Origin: Cladopsammia gracilis
Lineage: Eukaryota; Cnidaria; Anthozoa; Scleractinia; Dendrophylliidae
Direction of reading: 5' to 3'
DNA length: 64,000 bases
Assembly (NCBI GenBank): GCA_022457155.1
Contig: JAJGOT010000899.1
Coordinates: 62,001-126,000, forward strand
The position numbers and the translations under genes are program-made. The first letter of the stretch is position 1, and each line of letters begins with the position of its first letter. Of this stretch, positions 23,594 to 34,058 are shown one piece after another. The notes under the pieces are model-generated. The model ran no database searches, was not told where the DNA came from, and worked only from the letters and a program-made list of their open reading frames with translations.

Positions 23594-23740
23594 TTCTCCT
23601 ATAAACAATAATCTACCCCAGCACTCAAAGAACAACAACACTTTGGTTCTGTTTGGCACAATGAGAGGTTTATTGAGTGAAATGACAACAGCTGAGAACG
23701 CTAAATAACGAAATCACTCCACAGAAAACCTCTCGACCCG
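23594..23740 (-). repeat. Split direct repeat B1
   Basis: 147-bp copy of B2 immediately downstream of the recombinase gene. It abuts A2 directly, with the junction AGGAGAATTGGTTT on the minus strand. Confidence 0.9.
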
Positions 23741-23773
23741 CCAAACCGCCAAACCAAAACAGAAGTGGTTGTT

Positions 23774-24760
23774 CTAGGAGGCGAGCGCGCGAACCATGTC
23801 GCATGCAACGCACAATTTTGCATCATCGGAGAATTCTAGGTAACATTTGTAGGCATCTGAGGCCCAGTCGCCATATATTTGAATAAGCTCTCCCGGAACA
23901 CTGTTGTGGAAGGCCCATGTAGCCCCTCCTCTCCGAAAGGAGTGACCCCTGAACCGAGCAGGGTTAGAAACACTGATTCGTGCGAGACGATCCCTAAAAA
24001 CCGAAACAAACTGTGTCTATGTAACGGCGGTATATGAACCAGAATGTTGCGCCGTGAAGAAGGAAGGCGCTGCCGCAGGCGCCGGAAAACATGAGCACAT
24101 GTGAAGGGAAGCACGAACCGGACACAAAAACGGATCAGAAATGCTAAGTAATGGAAGAGTGAGAGGCCGTGCGCCGGACTGATTGGTTTTTGACCACTTG
24201 AGGGTGACCAACAATCCAAAGGTAGTCATGACAATGTCGCCCCGGCATAACTGCTTGGTTGGGTCGAAAGTTTTTGAGGACACCGGGACAAAATTTGAAA
24301 TACGCGCGAAAAGAAACAAGTCAAAAATAAATGCGCACGAAAAAACAGACTCCTCAACCGAACCATAAGAAGAGCACTGCACTAACGCGCGGAGTAACGC
24401 CGGCGTGATAGGCGGTGCACGCGAAGGCGCGTGCCTTACGATACGATCAAGTCCACGGAGAGTCAACTTTAGTTCGGGTGCCTCATTGAAAGGGAAATCG
24501 AAACCCGTGGAAACGTGAAGGTACTTGACACCGCTGAGGTAATTACGCACCGACTGATTGGTCATGGAACGACTGAGAAATTGACAATACAAGCAAATCG
24601 TATCTAAAGACGCTGGTAGCGGAGTAAAGCCGAAATGAAAACAAAAATAAAGTTAGGCTCTCCACTGTGTCCTGTGATTCTTGTGTGTGCCCTCCGCGTA
24701 AGCCGCTCGGCGAGTCCTCTTTAAATCCTTTGTTAATGCAGATAACAAGGGATCTAAGAA
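23774..24760 (-). pseudogene. Tyrosine recombinase of the Ngaro-like element
   Basis: The minus-strand frame has an N-terminal helical domain (CQFLSRSMTNQSVRNYLSGV), box A with the first catalytic Arg (LFARISNFVP), a Lys region (TLKWSKTNQSG), then HxxR in GHSFRRGGATW and the nucleophile Tyr in WASDAYKCYLEF. The stop is at 23774-23776. One in-frame TAG near 24017 separates the Lys region from the HxxR box. The part upstream of about 24600 is frameshifted relative to the rest. All core catalytic residues are visible, so the gene was functional until recently. It would integrate the circular cDNA. Confidence 0.8.
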
Positions 24761-24784
24761 AAAGAATAACAAAGAGAAAAACCA

Positions 24785-26452
24785 TTAAAAATTTTCCGAA
24801 AGCTGAAACAAATCCGGGGAAACTGTTACGGGTTGCAAACCAAGGCCACCGTAAGTAGAAAGGAACTCGTGCGAACAAGGAGGATTTAAATGCCAACGAC
24901 TAAGTAAGTCTGCACTGCGGTTAGCTAAACTAGAAAGATGACAGGCACGTATCTCGAACTCGTGAGTAGCTGCAAGAAACCAAATTTCCCGCAGGCAAGC
25001 AGCCAACAATTTATCGCAAAGATGCCCGGAGTTCATAGATGTGACAACAGAGAGGTTGTCGCAGTAAACCACGATTCGCAAACCACGCCAGTGATGGCCC
25101 CACAACCGCAAAGCCATGACAACAGCTAAGGCCTCGAGAAGATGAATGGTCGGGAACCGAAGAACGTCTTGTGGAAAAACGGCGTGGAAATACTGAGTAT
25201 CCGACATGCCACCGCAGCCCGTTAAGCAAGCGTCGGTGGAAAAAATTCCGTCTGGAGCTGACCACAACTGTGTAGGGATAAGCGAAACTCCGTTATATAC
25301 ACTAACAAAGTGAAGCCACCAATGGATGTCTTTCTGAAATTCGGCAGTGAGCTTAATGCGATGATGATTACATCGCAAGGAACGTAGGGTGTCTAAGATC
25401 CGCGTCAAAAACAAACGACCGTGACGAACGCATTTAGAAACAAAAGACAATTTTCCGATTAAAGACTGTAACTCGGTTTTAGTGGCAGACTTCTTAGGAA
25501 GCCACATAGGCAACAGCTCGTCTTGTAAGTGAGTTAAACGATCGGAAGTGATGGACATCGTGAAAGTGACCGTATCAAAAAGCACACCGAGACAAGTCAT
25601 CCGAGTAGATGGAGGACAAGCCTTGTGCGAAGATTCCTGAAGCCCTAAAGCATCTAGCAAAGCACCACAATGTGCGTAGTGCGCGAACGCCGTCAAAGGG
25701 GCTGGAATCCCATGAAGTCGTCCAAATAACTTAAAACGTCACAGCCGGACTGAGAAAGCATAAAACAAACCGCATTTGTGACACGTTGACAGGCCATGGC
25801 AGCGGAACGAAGACCCATAGGTAAACGTACATCGAAATAAAGATGATCACGCCACGAGTACCCTAGCAAAGGATAATCGTAAGGATCAACCGGTAACTGA
25901 CGATATGCGCGTTTTAGGTTGCATTTGTATAACAGACAACCGGACCCGAACTGAACAATGCGCTCCGCAATGTCATCCACCGTTGGATAACGAAGGGTGA
26001 CTGGTTGACCTAAATAAACGTCCTTAGAAATTCCGTCATTAACGGACGAACCCGCCGGCCAGCTGAGATCGAGAATGAACCGACGTACATCAGTCAGGTT
26101 TAGGCACTGAATTTAGAGGAGACACGGCCATGTGTCCCGCAGAAAAGGGTTTCCATGCAAATGGTTCACAAACGGAACCGAACGTAAGCTCAGTTGACAG
26201 GTAACTGTCAACAGCGGATGGAAAATCAATAGCGCCCTTATGGTTACGAAACTCTCGACACGAAAGGACACCACGACGGCTATAGTCAAAACCGATCGGC
26301 CAGCTGAATTCTAAAAATTTGCACACCGCCTGATCCGAATATCCCGATAAAAGCGAGCGCCACAAAGAAAGATTTAACGACGTAGGAACTGCAACGCGCG
26401 CGCCTAAAAAATTGGAGACCCCTAGGGAGTACACGGTGTCGTGCAACTCCAC
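24785..26452 (-). pseudogene. Reverse transcriptase-RNase H of the Ngaro-like element
   Basis: In order: VSPLNSVPKPD, (frameshift) DVRRFILDLSWPAGSSVND, YKCNLKRAYRQLPVDP (first Asp replaced by Asn in the usual KxDLxxAY), LPMGLRSAA and the catalytic SYLDDFMG. A one-base shift at about 25695 leads to TCLGVLFDTVTFTM, SLIGKLSFVSKCVRHGR, the RNase H motifs FSTDACLTGCGG, HLLEALAVVMAL and VVYCDNLSVV, and ANRSADLLSRW. Length and order fit YR-retroelement pol. Two frameshifts are present. The upstream segment 26422-26847 may be the gag-pol linker. Confidence 0.8.
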
Positions 26453-26768
26453 GAAAGACTGTGTAGCAAAACATCAGAAACCGAAACGTCTAACAACGAT
26501 CTAAAACTAACTGCATTACTATCCTCCAGAGCAACAGAAGCGTGCTCAGGAGGCGACAAAAAGGGAACAGAAGTTATGGGTGTAAGCCCATCGATAGGAA
26601 TGTCATGTGGTTTGGAGGGTGTGTCCAGCTCACAAACCAAGGGAACTAAAAATTCTGTCAAGTTATTAGAACTAAAGTCTTGAATAAATGATTCATGGAC
26701 GGAAGAGTCTAAGTCTTGAAAGGACGTCAAGTCTAGAATCCTGAATAACGTTTTGCACATTAAGTCTA

Positions 26769-27032
26769 CAAGCAGTTGCAAAAAGGTTGAGACACTTTCC
26801 AAAAAAATGTTCATTCCGTATAAAAGCGACCGCGTAACACAAATCAAATCAATGCCATGTGCTACTGACCCCCCCTCCCCCTTTCAATGTTGATGACTGT
26901 CAGTTTGAATGGCATTTTTGATCTGATACAACATTGATAAGGGGGGAGGGGGTGGGGACTTGCTGAAAACCATGTCGGCCTCGAAATATGCACTACAGTA
27001 CACAATGTCTCAACTCTTTTTGCAATTGCTTG
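26769..27032. mobile_element. 264-bp MITE inside the Ngaro-like element (TA duplication)
   Basis: Terminal inverted repeats CAAGCAGTTGCAAAAAGG and their complement (CTTTTTGCAATTGCTTG on the right) lie between TA at 26767-26768 and 27033-27034. An inner palindrome has C-rich CCCCCCCTCCCCCTTTCAA and G-rich GATAAGGGGGGAGGGGG arms around CAACATTGA. It shares this two-shell plan with the element at 49615-49885. Confidence 0.75.
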
Positions 27033-27149
27033 TAGAATCGTTAATAAAGTCTTGCACAGAACCAACATCAGAGACGAAATCAGCAATGTCTAGTTCAGAA
27101 AAGTCTTGACAAGGCAGAAGAGTACATTCTTCGGAAACAGAGAGCTGTC

Positions 27150-28258
27150 AGGCAGATGCATCTGTAGTGGTAGCTGCTTTTGACGTCTCACCCGCCGAAG
27201 GACAATCCTTTGAATACTCCGTGTGGCGCGCCGACACGCGCGAATCCACCCAACAACGAGCACAGATATGCTGGAACCATTTGCGTTCCCCGCAAAGAGT
27301 ACCGTAGTGGTCCTTCATAAACTTGCACACTGTGCTGGTAATCTCGGCAGAAGAAAACAGCCGCAGAAGAATCCGAGCGAGTAGACCCTGCCTTCGATGA
27401 CTTGCTTGATGACTGTAGGATTCTGTTCTCGAGATACGGAAGAGTCTCCTCAGCGCGCTTGGCCGCACTTGATCTCGAACAGCGCAGCAGCGTGGAGTTC
27501 ACGAACCGAAGGCCAGGTGAATTGTGTCGCCAAATACATTAGCGAAGCGAAGTGGTCGATTCTCGCGCGAAGTTCTGCGGGTGAAAGGTCTGGCCTTTGA
27601 AGAATCGCGGCATAGCCGCGGCGAACTCAGCAAGGGATAACTCATCATATTTTTTCTCTTTCGAGATATATGACAAGCTAAGATGACTATGCGGCCAAAG
27701 CTGGGGTGTGACCACTCGACTCGTAATCTTACTCACCTTTCCCGATTTCAAGGAGTTGCGCCTACCTCTACTTTTCCTGGAGGATCGCTTGTCCTCGTCA
27801 TCGCATTCGTCGGAGCTGCTATTATCCAAGTGTGAGAGGTACTTATCCACCCGCTCCGTGAGTGAAGACTTTACACGCAAGTCGTGAAGCGTGGGTGGCA
27901 GTCGCATTTGGCCATGCTGCGAATTAGGTGGGGCAAGGCGTTTCTTCAGCTCATTGTTACGTGCACGCAAACCTTCCAGCTCACGCCGCATCTGTTCCAT
28001 TCTTGTGTTAAACTCGAGGGAAGCATTTGCAACCTTTGCACTTTCCAATTGTTGCTGTAGTTCCGTAAAATCAGAGGAAATCGGCTCCTTGTCCCGTTTG
28101 AGTGGTGAATCTAGGACTGGGCTGTTCTGCCCCGGGCGCCCTCCCTCAGATCGCGCAGGCGAAAACCCAAAGGCTGGAAATTGCACTGCTTTCCCAGTGT
28201 GAAGCACCGCATAATCCGTACGTTCACGGGGGCGAAGACCATAAGATGATTGAGCCAT
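27150..28258 (-). pseudogene. Gag-like protein of the Ngaro-like element
   Basis: ATG at 28258, about 20 bp inside A1. The first 240 codons encode MAQSSYGLRPRERTDY, a coiled coil (FNTRMEQMRRELEGLRARNN), an acidic and then a basic stretch, and FAAAMPRFFKGQTF. A shift near 27590 is needed to continue with HFASLMYLATQFTWPSVREL and FEIKCGQAR, then another to reach HICARCWVDSRV with a downstream H and C that could form a zinc-binding tail ending at about 27150. Gag function is inferred from position and layout. Confidence 0.65.
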
Positions 28259-28276
28259 GTTAAAAGTATAACAATT

Positions 28277-28480
28277 AAAAATTACAATATCACGTATTAC
28301 AGAGGACGGAGTATCTAGTAACGAGATCACGCGTAGAATGATCGACTCTGGCGTTACATCACTATTTATATGCTGCGGCTAATCATTAACTGGAATATGA
28401 TATACATAGATCACAATAACAATACATAATATTGATGGGCGTCGAATTAAACATTTTAAGCAAGCTCAAAATAAACCAAT
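28277..28480 (-). repeat. Split direct repeat A1 (5' end of the element)
   Basis: About 204 bp nearly identical to A2. On the minus strand it starts ATTGGTTTATTTTGAGC at 28480 and ends just before the gag start codon region. Confidence 0.9.
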
Positions 28481-30613
28481 GCAAGAGCGATTGTGCCTGA
28501 GAATCGTCCATGCTTTTTTGTTTGTAGTTTTTTTGCAGGGGTTATAAATAAATGGAATCCAGGAAGCGATAATTGGTCACTCGACCAAGTTTCCGTCAAT
28601 ATTATAAAATCATTGTTTTCAAAAGAACGTAGAAAATCCTCATTTGAAAATTTATCTCTAAATAATATTTCCTCCATAGACCTTTCACATTCCAGCAACT
28701 CAAGGATAAGAACTTTGAGCTACCACTAGGTTAAAATAAAGAATAAAAATAAGCAGTGGGTACATAGTCTTATACAATAGGGGGATACAAAACAAGTAAA
28801 AGGATATGGTTAACTTGTTATTGTTGACGCATTGAGTCATAAAGCCTCAGAAGACCCAAGAAGACCTCATGTCGAGGGATGATGTCTGTGATACTGTTTG
28901 GGATGTTGCGGGAGGAGGCATTCTTGTGATTTCTACATAAGTAGCCAGTTTGGGGGGTACATTTGCGTTTGTTTCCATAGTTGGATGGCCAGGTATCCCT
29001 TGGTGATGAAAGAGAGGAGCTGGAGGAGTACTGATCACTTCATTTGTCGCATTAGATAGATAAATCCAAGTTGTGAATTCGATTTTGTATGCATTTGTTC
29101 TATCTCATCAAAACACTTTAGAAGGGATGATATTAGTAGCTAAGATGATGGATACTTCTGTGATATAGAGCGAACCATATCTTGAAATTGAGAATAGCAA
29201 GAATCAAGGGAATGCTGTTCTATGTCATTGGTGCCCACGTGTACAATTATGTGATTCGGGTTTCCGAGGTCAATGTCTGAAATTGTTTTTATTACTGAGG
29301 AAATGGTGGGACAGAAAATTTTGCGGGTTTTCTTGTTTTGACGCATCTTTTCTATGTCGATAAATTTTCCATTTGAATCGATTAGTAACACAATGCCATC
29401 CGATGGTTGTTGTTCAATCGGCATGGTTTTCTTGAGAACAGGCGTGTTTGAATCAAAAGTCGATGGTGACGAACCTTTGCAAAGAACAGAAAAGCTGACG
29501 TTGGAATATCAGCTGGAATAGCAAATGCGTCATCTTGTTTCATATCTGACTCATGCTTTGAGCTTGCTTCATTGATGAATGAATGAAGTTTTTCTTGTTG
29601 TTTCTCGCAGGATTTTAACTGCTTCTTGAGATTTTTGAATTCAGTTTTGATTGTGGTGTTTAATCTTTTGATTTTCTAATTCCAATTCAATCATCCTTTC
29701 TGATAGTGATTGAATATTAACTTTTGCATAATTCGTCATTTTTGAAATCTTGTCTTCTAGTTGTGAAACTTTGTCTTCCAGGACAGCGATTTTCGAACTT
29801 GATTCAGTTTTGATGTTATTGTTTATCTCGGTTACTTCTGATTCCAGGTTTCCAACCACAAATTTCAGTTCAGAGATGTAGCACTTCTCTTTGCAGACAA
29901 CCCGGTAATTGAATCAAAAGAATTTCGCCGCTTCCGAATGAGAGGTGTTTTGCAATCGGCTACATTGATTTTGTTCAGCTGGGCATCTTCTTGTTTATCT
30001 TGTGTATCTGAATTTGCTTTTTTTGTTTTGATTTTTGAGGAGGGATAAAGTCACTTAGATCATGAAATAGACTTTTGTCTTCCAGGGATTTCTGATGAGA
30101 GGAAATCTCAATGTCATCTTTGCCATCCCACAGTGATGATGCTGGTGAGATTGAGAATTCTGTTATTTCCTTCAAAATGGGAATCTCTTTCTCGGCCCAA
30201 AACTTGTAAGCCAAACCTTGAAACAGTACCTGTGGTAAGGTACAGATGAATCGTTATTAGAAGAGAACTTTGCTTTTGTCAGAGCTGTCGGCGTCTGGGT
30301 GACACGTAGCAGTAGCTTCTTGATCTGTGATTTTAAAAATCTTGATTTCAATTTTTTGAAAGTTCATCGAGTCAAGATCCTCATGGTCAATCAAATCGAT
30401 GAGGAAATCATCATTGGACTTCAGATTTTCGAAGTATCTGAATTGGAAGGTTCTGATCCAATTTAAGATTCTTTCTTTTGATGTATCGAAGGATGCACAT
30501 CTGGTGGTGCTCCTGTATAGTTGCAAATCAATTTCTTCGAATATTACGGCTTTCTGCTTGTTGGTCCTGTCTTTAAAAGGTTTGACAATATACTTGTTCT
30601 GTATCTCCTCCAT
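28481..30613 (-). mobile_element. CR1/L2-like LINE, 5' part, split by the Ngaro-like element
   Basis: The minus-strand order is ORF1 pieces (30613-29140), a linker, and the start of an AP-endonuclease (28698-28481: FIILTETWSSDQLSLPGF and KKHGRFSG). The frame breaks off at the Ngaro border and resumes at 23221. RT is missing downstream; whether the truncated LINE end at 22171-22960 belongs to the same copy is unclear. Confidence 0.7.
29140..30613 (-). pseudogene. LINE ORF1 with coiled coil and SGNH-type esterase domain
   Basis: Starts MEEIQNKYIVKPFKDRTNKQ at 30613. Later pieces carry a coiled coil (KIAVLEDKVSQLEDKISKM, 29859-29641) and an esterase-like domain at 29424-29140 with IVLLIDSNGKFIDIEKM (GDS-like block, here DSNG) and IIVHVGTNDIE (GTND block). 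CR1- and L2-type LINEs are known to carry such esterase-like ORF1 proteins. At least three frameshifts separate the pieces. Confidence 0.65.
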
Positions 30614-30619
30614 TTAGAG

Positions 30620-31433
30620 GTAACCACTGCTCATAAGGTCAAGCGGATACGAACAAAAACAGCGAATTTATACATAAAAGGGAAGGACGCCCCCTTTGAA
30701 GCACTTAGTTGGCTTCCCAACTGATCTGGTCGTAATGGTAGCGCAGGAGAAGGGGAAAGAGAACTTTCGTTTATTTATTTGAACAGGAGATCGATTTATG
30801 AACAGTAAAACTGTTAAATACCTGTAATTGGCGTGATTAAAAGACCAAAACGGAATTATGATAAAATTTCTTCACCCGATTCGAAACTGTAGCATACGTA
30901 AGACAAAATTATAGCAGAAAATTTTGTCGAGGATTTCATCTTCAAAATCAAATATTTAGTTCATATTAACGACATTGTATATTGTTTTTGTATGTTTTCT
31001 TTTATTTTCCGTCATTATTGCATTCGTTTTACATTTGAATAATATTACCGTTGATTCATGACTGGTCAACCGTAACGAATAATGCTCCCTGGAGAATGTA
31101 AACAACAGAAGAAGCTCAAAACTTCTCGGCTGGCCGGAGGACTCGTTTTTGCCAGCATCCATATGAAATATTCCATGGAAGTTGAAGGAGGTTTTCCCCG
31201 TCCCAAGCCGTCGAATTTTTTCGATGAAAACTTTTGAAGCCGATAAAATGTGCAACGCCAGCGGAGCTCACTAATTATGCCCGATGCAAATCAGATTTAC
31301 CAGCAAAAAAACGAATTTTGAAGTAAAAATCGACGGATAAAATTAACTTTCTGAATTTCTCTCCTGTATCCATCTTCTTTGATTAAAAATCCTTTCTCGC
31401 CAGCCAATGTCATTGAATTTGTAATTACCAGCA
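30620..31433. other. AT-rich spacer, nothing recognised
   Basis: The 99-codon minus-strand frame at 30956-31255 has no recognisable domain. Confidence 0.35.
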
Positions 31434-31725
31434 GTATAGTTGACAGGGAATACTGGCTCACTTCTGTTTCACGCTGTTTGGAAGCGTTTCTCATTGCCCC
31501 TCCTTTTCCCAAATGATCAGAGAAAGTCACCACTTTTCACCAAAAAGTTTCCCGCTGGTGACAAACGGTTATGGCGCTCCCTTTTCCCAAATGATCAGAG
31601 AAAAGTGACAACTTGTTTCTCACCAACTCGAACGTGTTCTCCCACACCCCCTCAATTCCACACAATAAGAAACGCTTCCAAACAGCGTGAAACAGAAGTG
31701 AGCCAGTATTCCCTGTCAACTATAC
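31434..31725. mobile_element. 292-bp MITE with perfect 58-bp TIRs and 8-bp duplication
   Basis: GTATAGTTGACAGGGAATAC begins the left arm and its exact complement ends the right arm; 58 bp match perfectly. TACCAGCA flanks both sides (31426-31433 and 31726-31733). The 8-bp duplication points to hAT or P superfamilies. The interior has a repeated phrase, CTTTTCCCAAATGATCAGAG, twice. Perfect arms indicate recent mobility. Confidence 0.85.
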
Positions 31726-32006
31726 TACCAGCATTTTAATTGTCTTCAGATCTTGATAAATGCATAGAGTTTCTAGATTGGTAGTACTTGAGTGTTGACC
31801 TCCCTTTGATTTAGTTGATTCAGTAGGAATGGTGGATAAATTCAATAGCACTAAGCCCGCTCGAATTCGCGTTTTATTTGAATATTTTTGAATAGCGTAC
31901 ACACAACAAATTGTACGTGTGCACGAGCATTTGTCTCGTAACACTGAAGGGGTTATCCCCGAAACGTCTGACTGTCTGTCAGTTCTTTTTCGGCACTCAG
32001 TCTTAA

Positions 32007-33424
32007 CTAAATTTCAATATTAATGGTGGATAAATTGCATGGCGGGCGCACCACTTGTGTTTGTTTACTCTCGATACTCTGTTTTCCGTATTCTCTGACA
32101 TTTTCTAAAACGTCTGTACAAGTTGAGCTTGTTAAACTTTGCTCAAAACCATCCAAATCAAATGCGTTAGGTAGTGTTTCGAGGCTACGCTGCATTGCCA
32201 ATGCAAGCTGGAAGTCGTCTTCCTCCTCCGAGCGAGAAACTGCTCGTGGTTCCATTTTCTTTCTTTGGGGAGAACGTAAATCATCTGTAGTGGTACTTGT
32301 CTCTTGATAACCCGCATTATCAATATTTTTCACCAAAATCCTGGTCTCCTTTCGTGGGTCTTTCGGCCAAACGACTCCGCGATCTTCCCAAGGTTTTTTA
32401 AAGGGGTTGTGCACTCTACTTTGGCCTACTCTAGATACTGGATGTTCAACAAAATTTTCAGAGTCTAGGATTTCGCGCGCTTCCATTGGGGATGGAATTT
32501 TCCCTTTAAATTCCTTTTCAATTATCTTACTATCGCTATTAATCCATCTCCAGTCCTCTATCACTTTTCCATTTATCATCCTTGTATATTTATCAGGGTT
32601 ACTATCGATTAAAACTTGCTCGACTTTCGCTAAGTAGCGTGCCTCAATGCTTAAACAAGACTGCTTTCTTCTTTCAAGTTCCGCATCCATTTCCTGTAAT
32701 GCTTTTCGCGCTTCTGTGAGGAGTTTGGTCTTTTGTTTAAGAAGTTTATCGTTGGGATGTTTATCAATGTTCTTACAGAACAATGCTGTAGAACATGACC
32801 TTGGATATGGGCAGTTGAGCCTGTTGTGGCCTTCCTTTCTATGACACTAGTCTTGCCACAACAGGGCGCAGATGCTCTTGGCGCGCTCCGGCATTCTTTC
32901 ACTTGTAAATTCTGCAACTTCTTTTTCTATCTCCTGTACTTTTTTTGTTGCTGGTCAATGTCAATTCTTTTCTGGGAAATGTAGGATTCCAGAGGACGTA
33001 ATACCGGTTTGTTTCGCGTATTTTCTGTCTGATAGGTAAGCATTTTCCTTGTTCTTTTGACACTGCATTTCTCTGCACCGTTTGAGACTTCTCGATTTTG
33101 GAAGCAGTAGCTGCGCTGACATCCTCAGTTACACCAGGAGGAGCCACTGTTGTCTATAACAAATGGTCAAAGCCGGTCTTATTAGTTGGTATTTTATAGT
33201 AATAAAAATAACAACTCAACCGCCAAAAGCAAAAGCCAAGTACTCTGGCCTACCTTCGTAAGGACTGCAAGTTGTTGTTCAAGTAACCTTTTCTCTCCCA
33301 GCTTGAGGCGGCCTTGAAAAAGAGCACCAACTGACGCAAAACCATTATATTCAAACGCCTCGCTTAAATGTTCCAAATTGAACTGTTTTACCCATGTTTT
33401 TGTCGGCGTTGTCCTAAACTTCAT
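32007..33424 (-). CDS. Zinc-finger/coiled-coil protein with a UIM (2 exons, frameshifted)
   Basis: Exon 1 (33254-33424) starts with MKFRTTPTKTWVKQFNLEHL and includes a helical SAM-like stretch; donor GTAGGC, phase 0. Exon 2 (32007-33153) starts after TTATAG with TTVAPPGVTEDVSAATASK. Two shifts, one at an A7 run near 32943, are needed to reach VQEIEKEVAEFTSERMPERA. A TAG or further shift at about 32846 precedes CHRKEGHNRLNCPYPRSC (Cys/His zinc-binding). From 32783 the frame is open for 258 codons: coiled coil, PDKYTRMINGKVIEDWRW, then EEEDDFQLALAMQRSLE, which fits a ubiquitin-interacting motif (LxxA(M)xxSLE). Host gene or multi-copy family is undecided; assembly error could explain the shifts. 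Confidence 0.5.
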
Positions 33425-34058
33425 GATGGCGCAAAAAGAAAGGAAGGCTTCACGAAAAAGCAGCATCACATGGTACAGATTTGAAGTGGCCGTTTTACCA
33501 CTCTACTGATTTCCATAGTAATCTGAACAGAATTTTAGACCAGCGGCTTTCATTTAGGCAAAATATAGTTGTGTTTTATCCCCCAATTGTCCTGTGAATA
33601 TGAGCCCGTCACTCTCCGCGGGGAACAGCGGTATATACCATTTGAAAGAGAGCGTGATATTTGCCGCACGATAATTCGCTTAAAATGTCCGGAATTTCTG
33701 ACCATCAGCTTCTAAACGCCTTTTCTTTTTGAGTTTGTCAGGTGCATCCACTAAGTCCTTTCGCTTGAGCTCTACACCCTCAGCCATTTTCTTCCTCTTT
33801 TGTTCATCAAGATACGATTTTTTTTTTCACGATACAGAAACAATGCAGCTGTATTTGTTTTACAATTTATAAAATACATGAATAAACAAAAAAAGTTACA
33901 AAACAACTAACAATACAAGGTTACAACTTAAAACAAGCTATTTGGATATACTTATTTATTACATATTATAGTTCTAAAAACACAGATACACAGCAAACAA
34001 AGAAGGATAAAGAACAAGTACGGGGTCAAGAGAAAAATGTTCGCTTACAGAGCAATCT
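33425..34058. other. Spacer with a 35-codon basic ORF and the LINE 3' UTR
   Basis: A short minus-strand ORF at 33680-33787 (MAEGVELKRKDLVDAPDK..., lysine-rich) begins 360 bp upstream of the gene at 33424. It may be a 5' exon or chance. 33850-34058 is the AT-rich 3' UTR of the LINE at 34059-37229. Confidence 0.3.

Larger units (their letters stand above)
23222..28480 (-). mobile_element. Ngaro-like tyrosine-recombinase retrotransposon
   Basis: A 5.26-kb element on the minus strand has the order A1 (28277-28480), gag, RT/RNase H, tyrosine recombinase, B1 (23594-23740), A2 (23391-23593), B2 (23222-23368). The A copies (about 203 bp) and B copies (147 bp) are nearly identical. The A1-ORFs-B1A2B2 layout is the split-direct-repeat architecture of Ngaro elements, as opposed to the inverted repeats of DIRS. 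It is inserted in a LINE endonuclease frame without a target duplication beyond a shared ATT, as expected for recombinase integration. Frameshifts and an internal MITE make it non-autonomous. Confidence 0.85.

Noticed and set aside
23222..23740. LTRs of a conventional LTR retrotransposon
   Set aside because: The repeats are two different blocks in the order B-A-B with a further A 4.7 kb away, and the element encodes a tyrosine recombinase, not a DDE integrase.
31297..31739. Overlapping ORFs on both strands containing the same peptide (TEVSQYSLST)
   Set aside because: The duplicated peptide is the translation of the perfect inverted repeats of the MITE at 31434-31725.
31935..31975. Second hammerhead ribozyme (CTGAAGGGGTTATCCCCGAAAC)
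   Set aside because: A stem II and GAAAC are present, but the G8-A9 core bases are missing and no stem I pairing was found.
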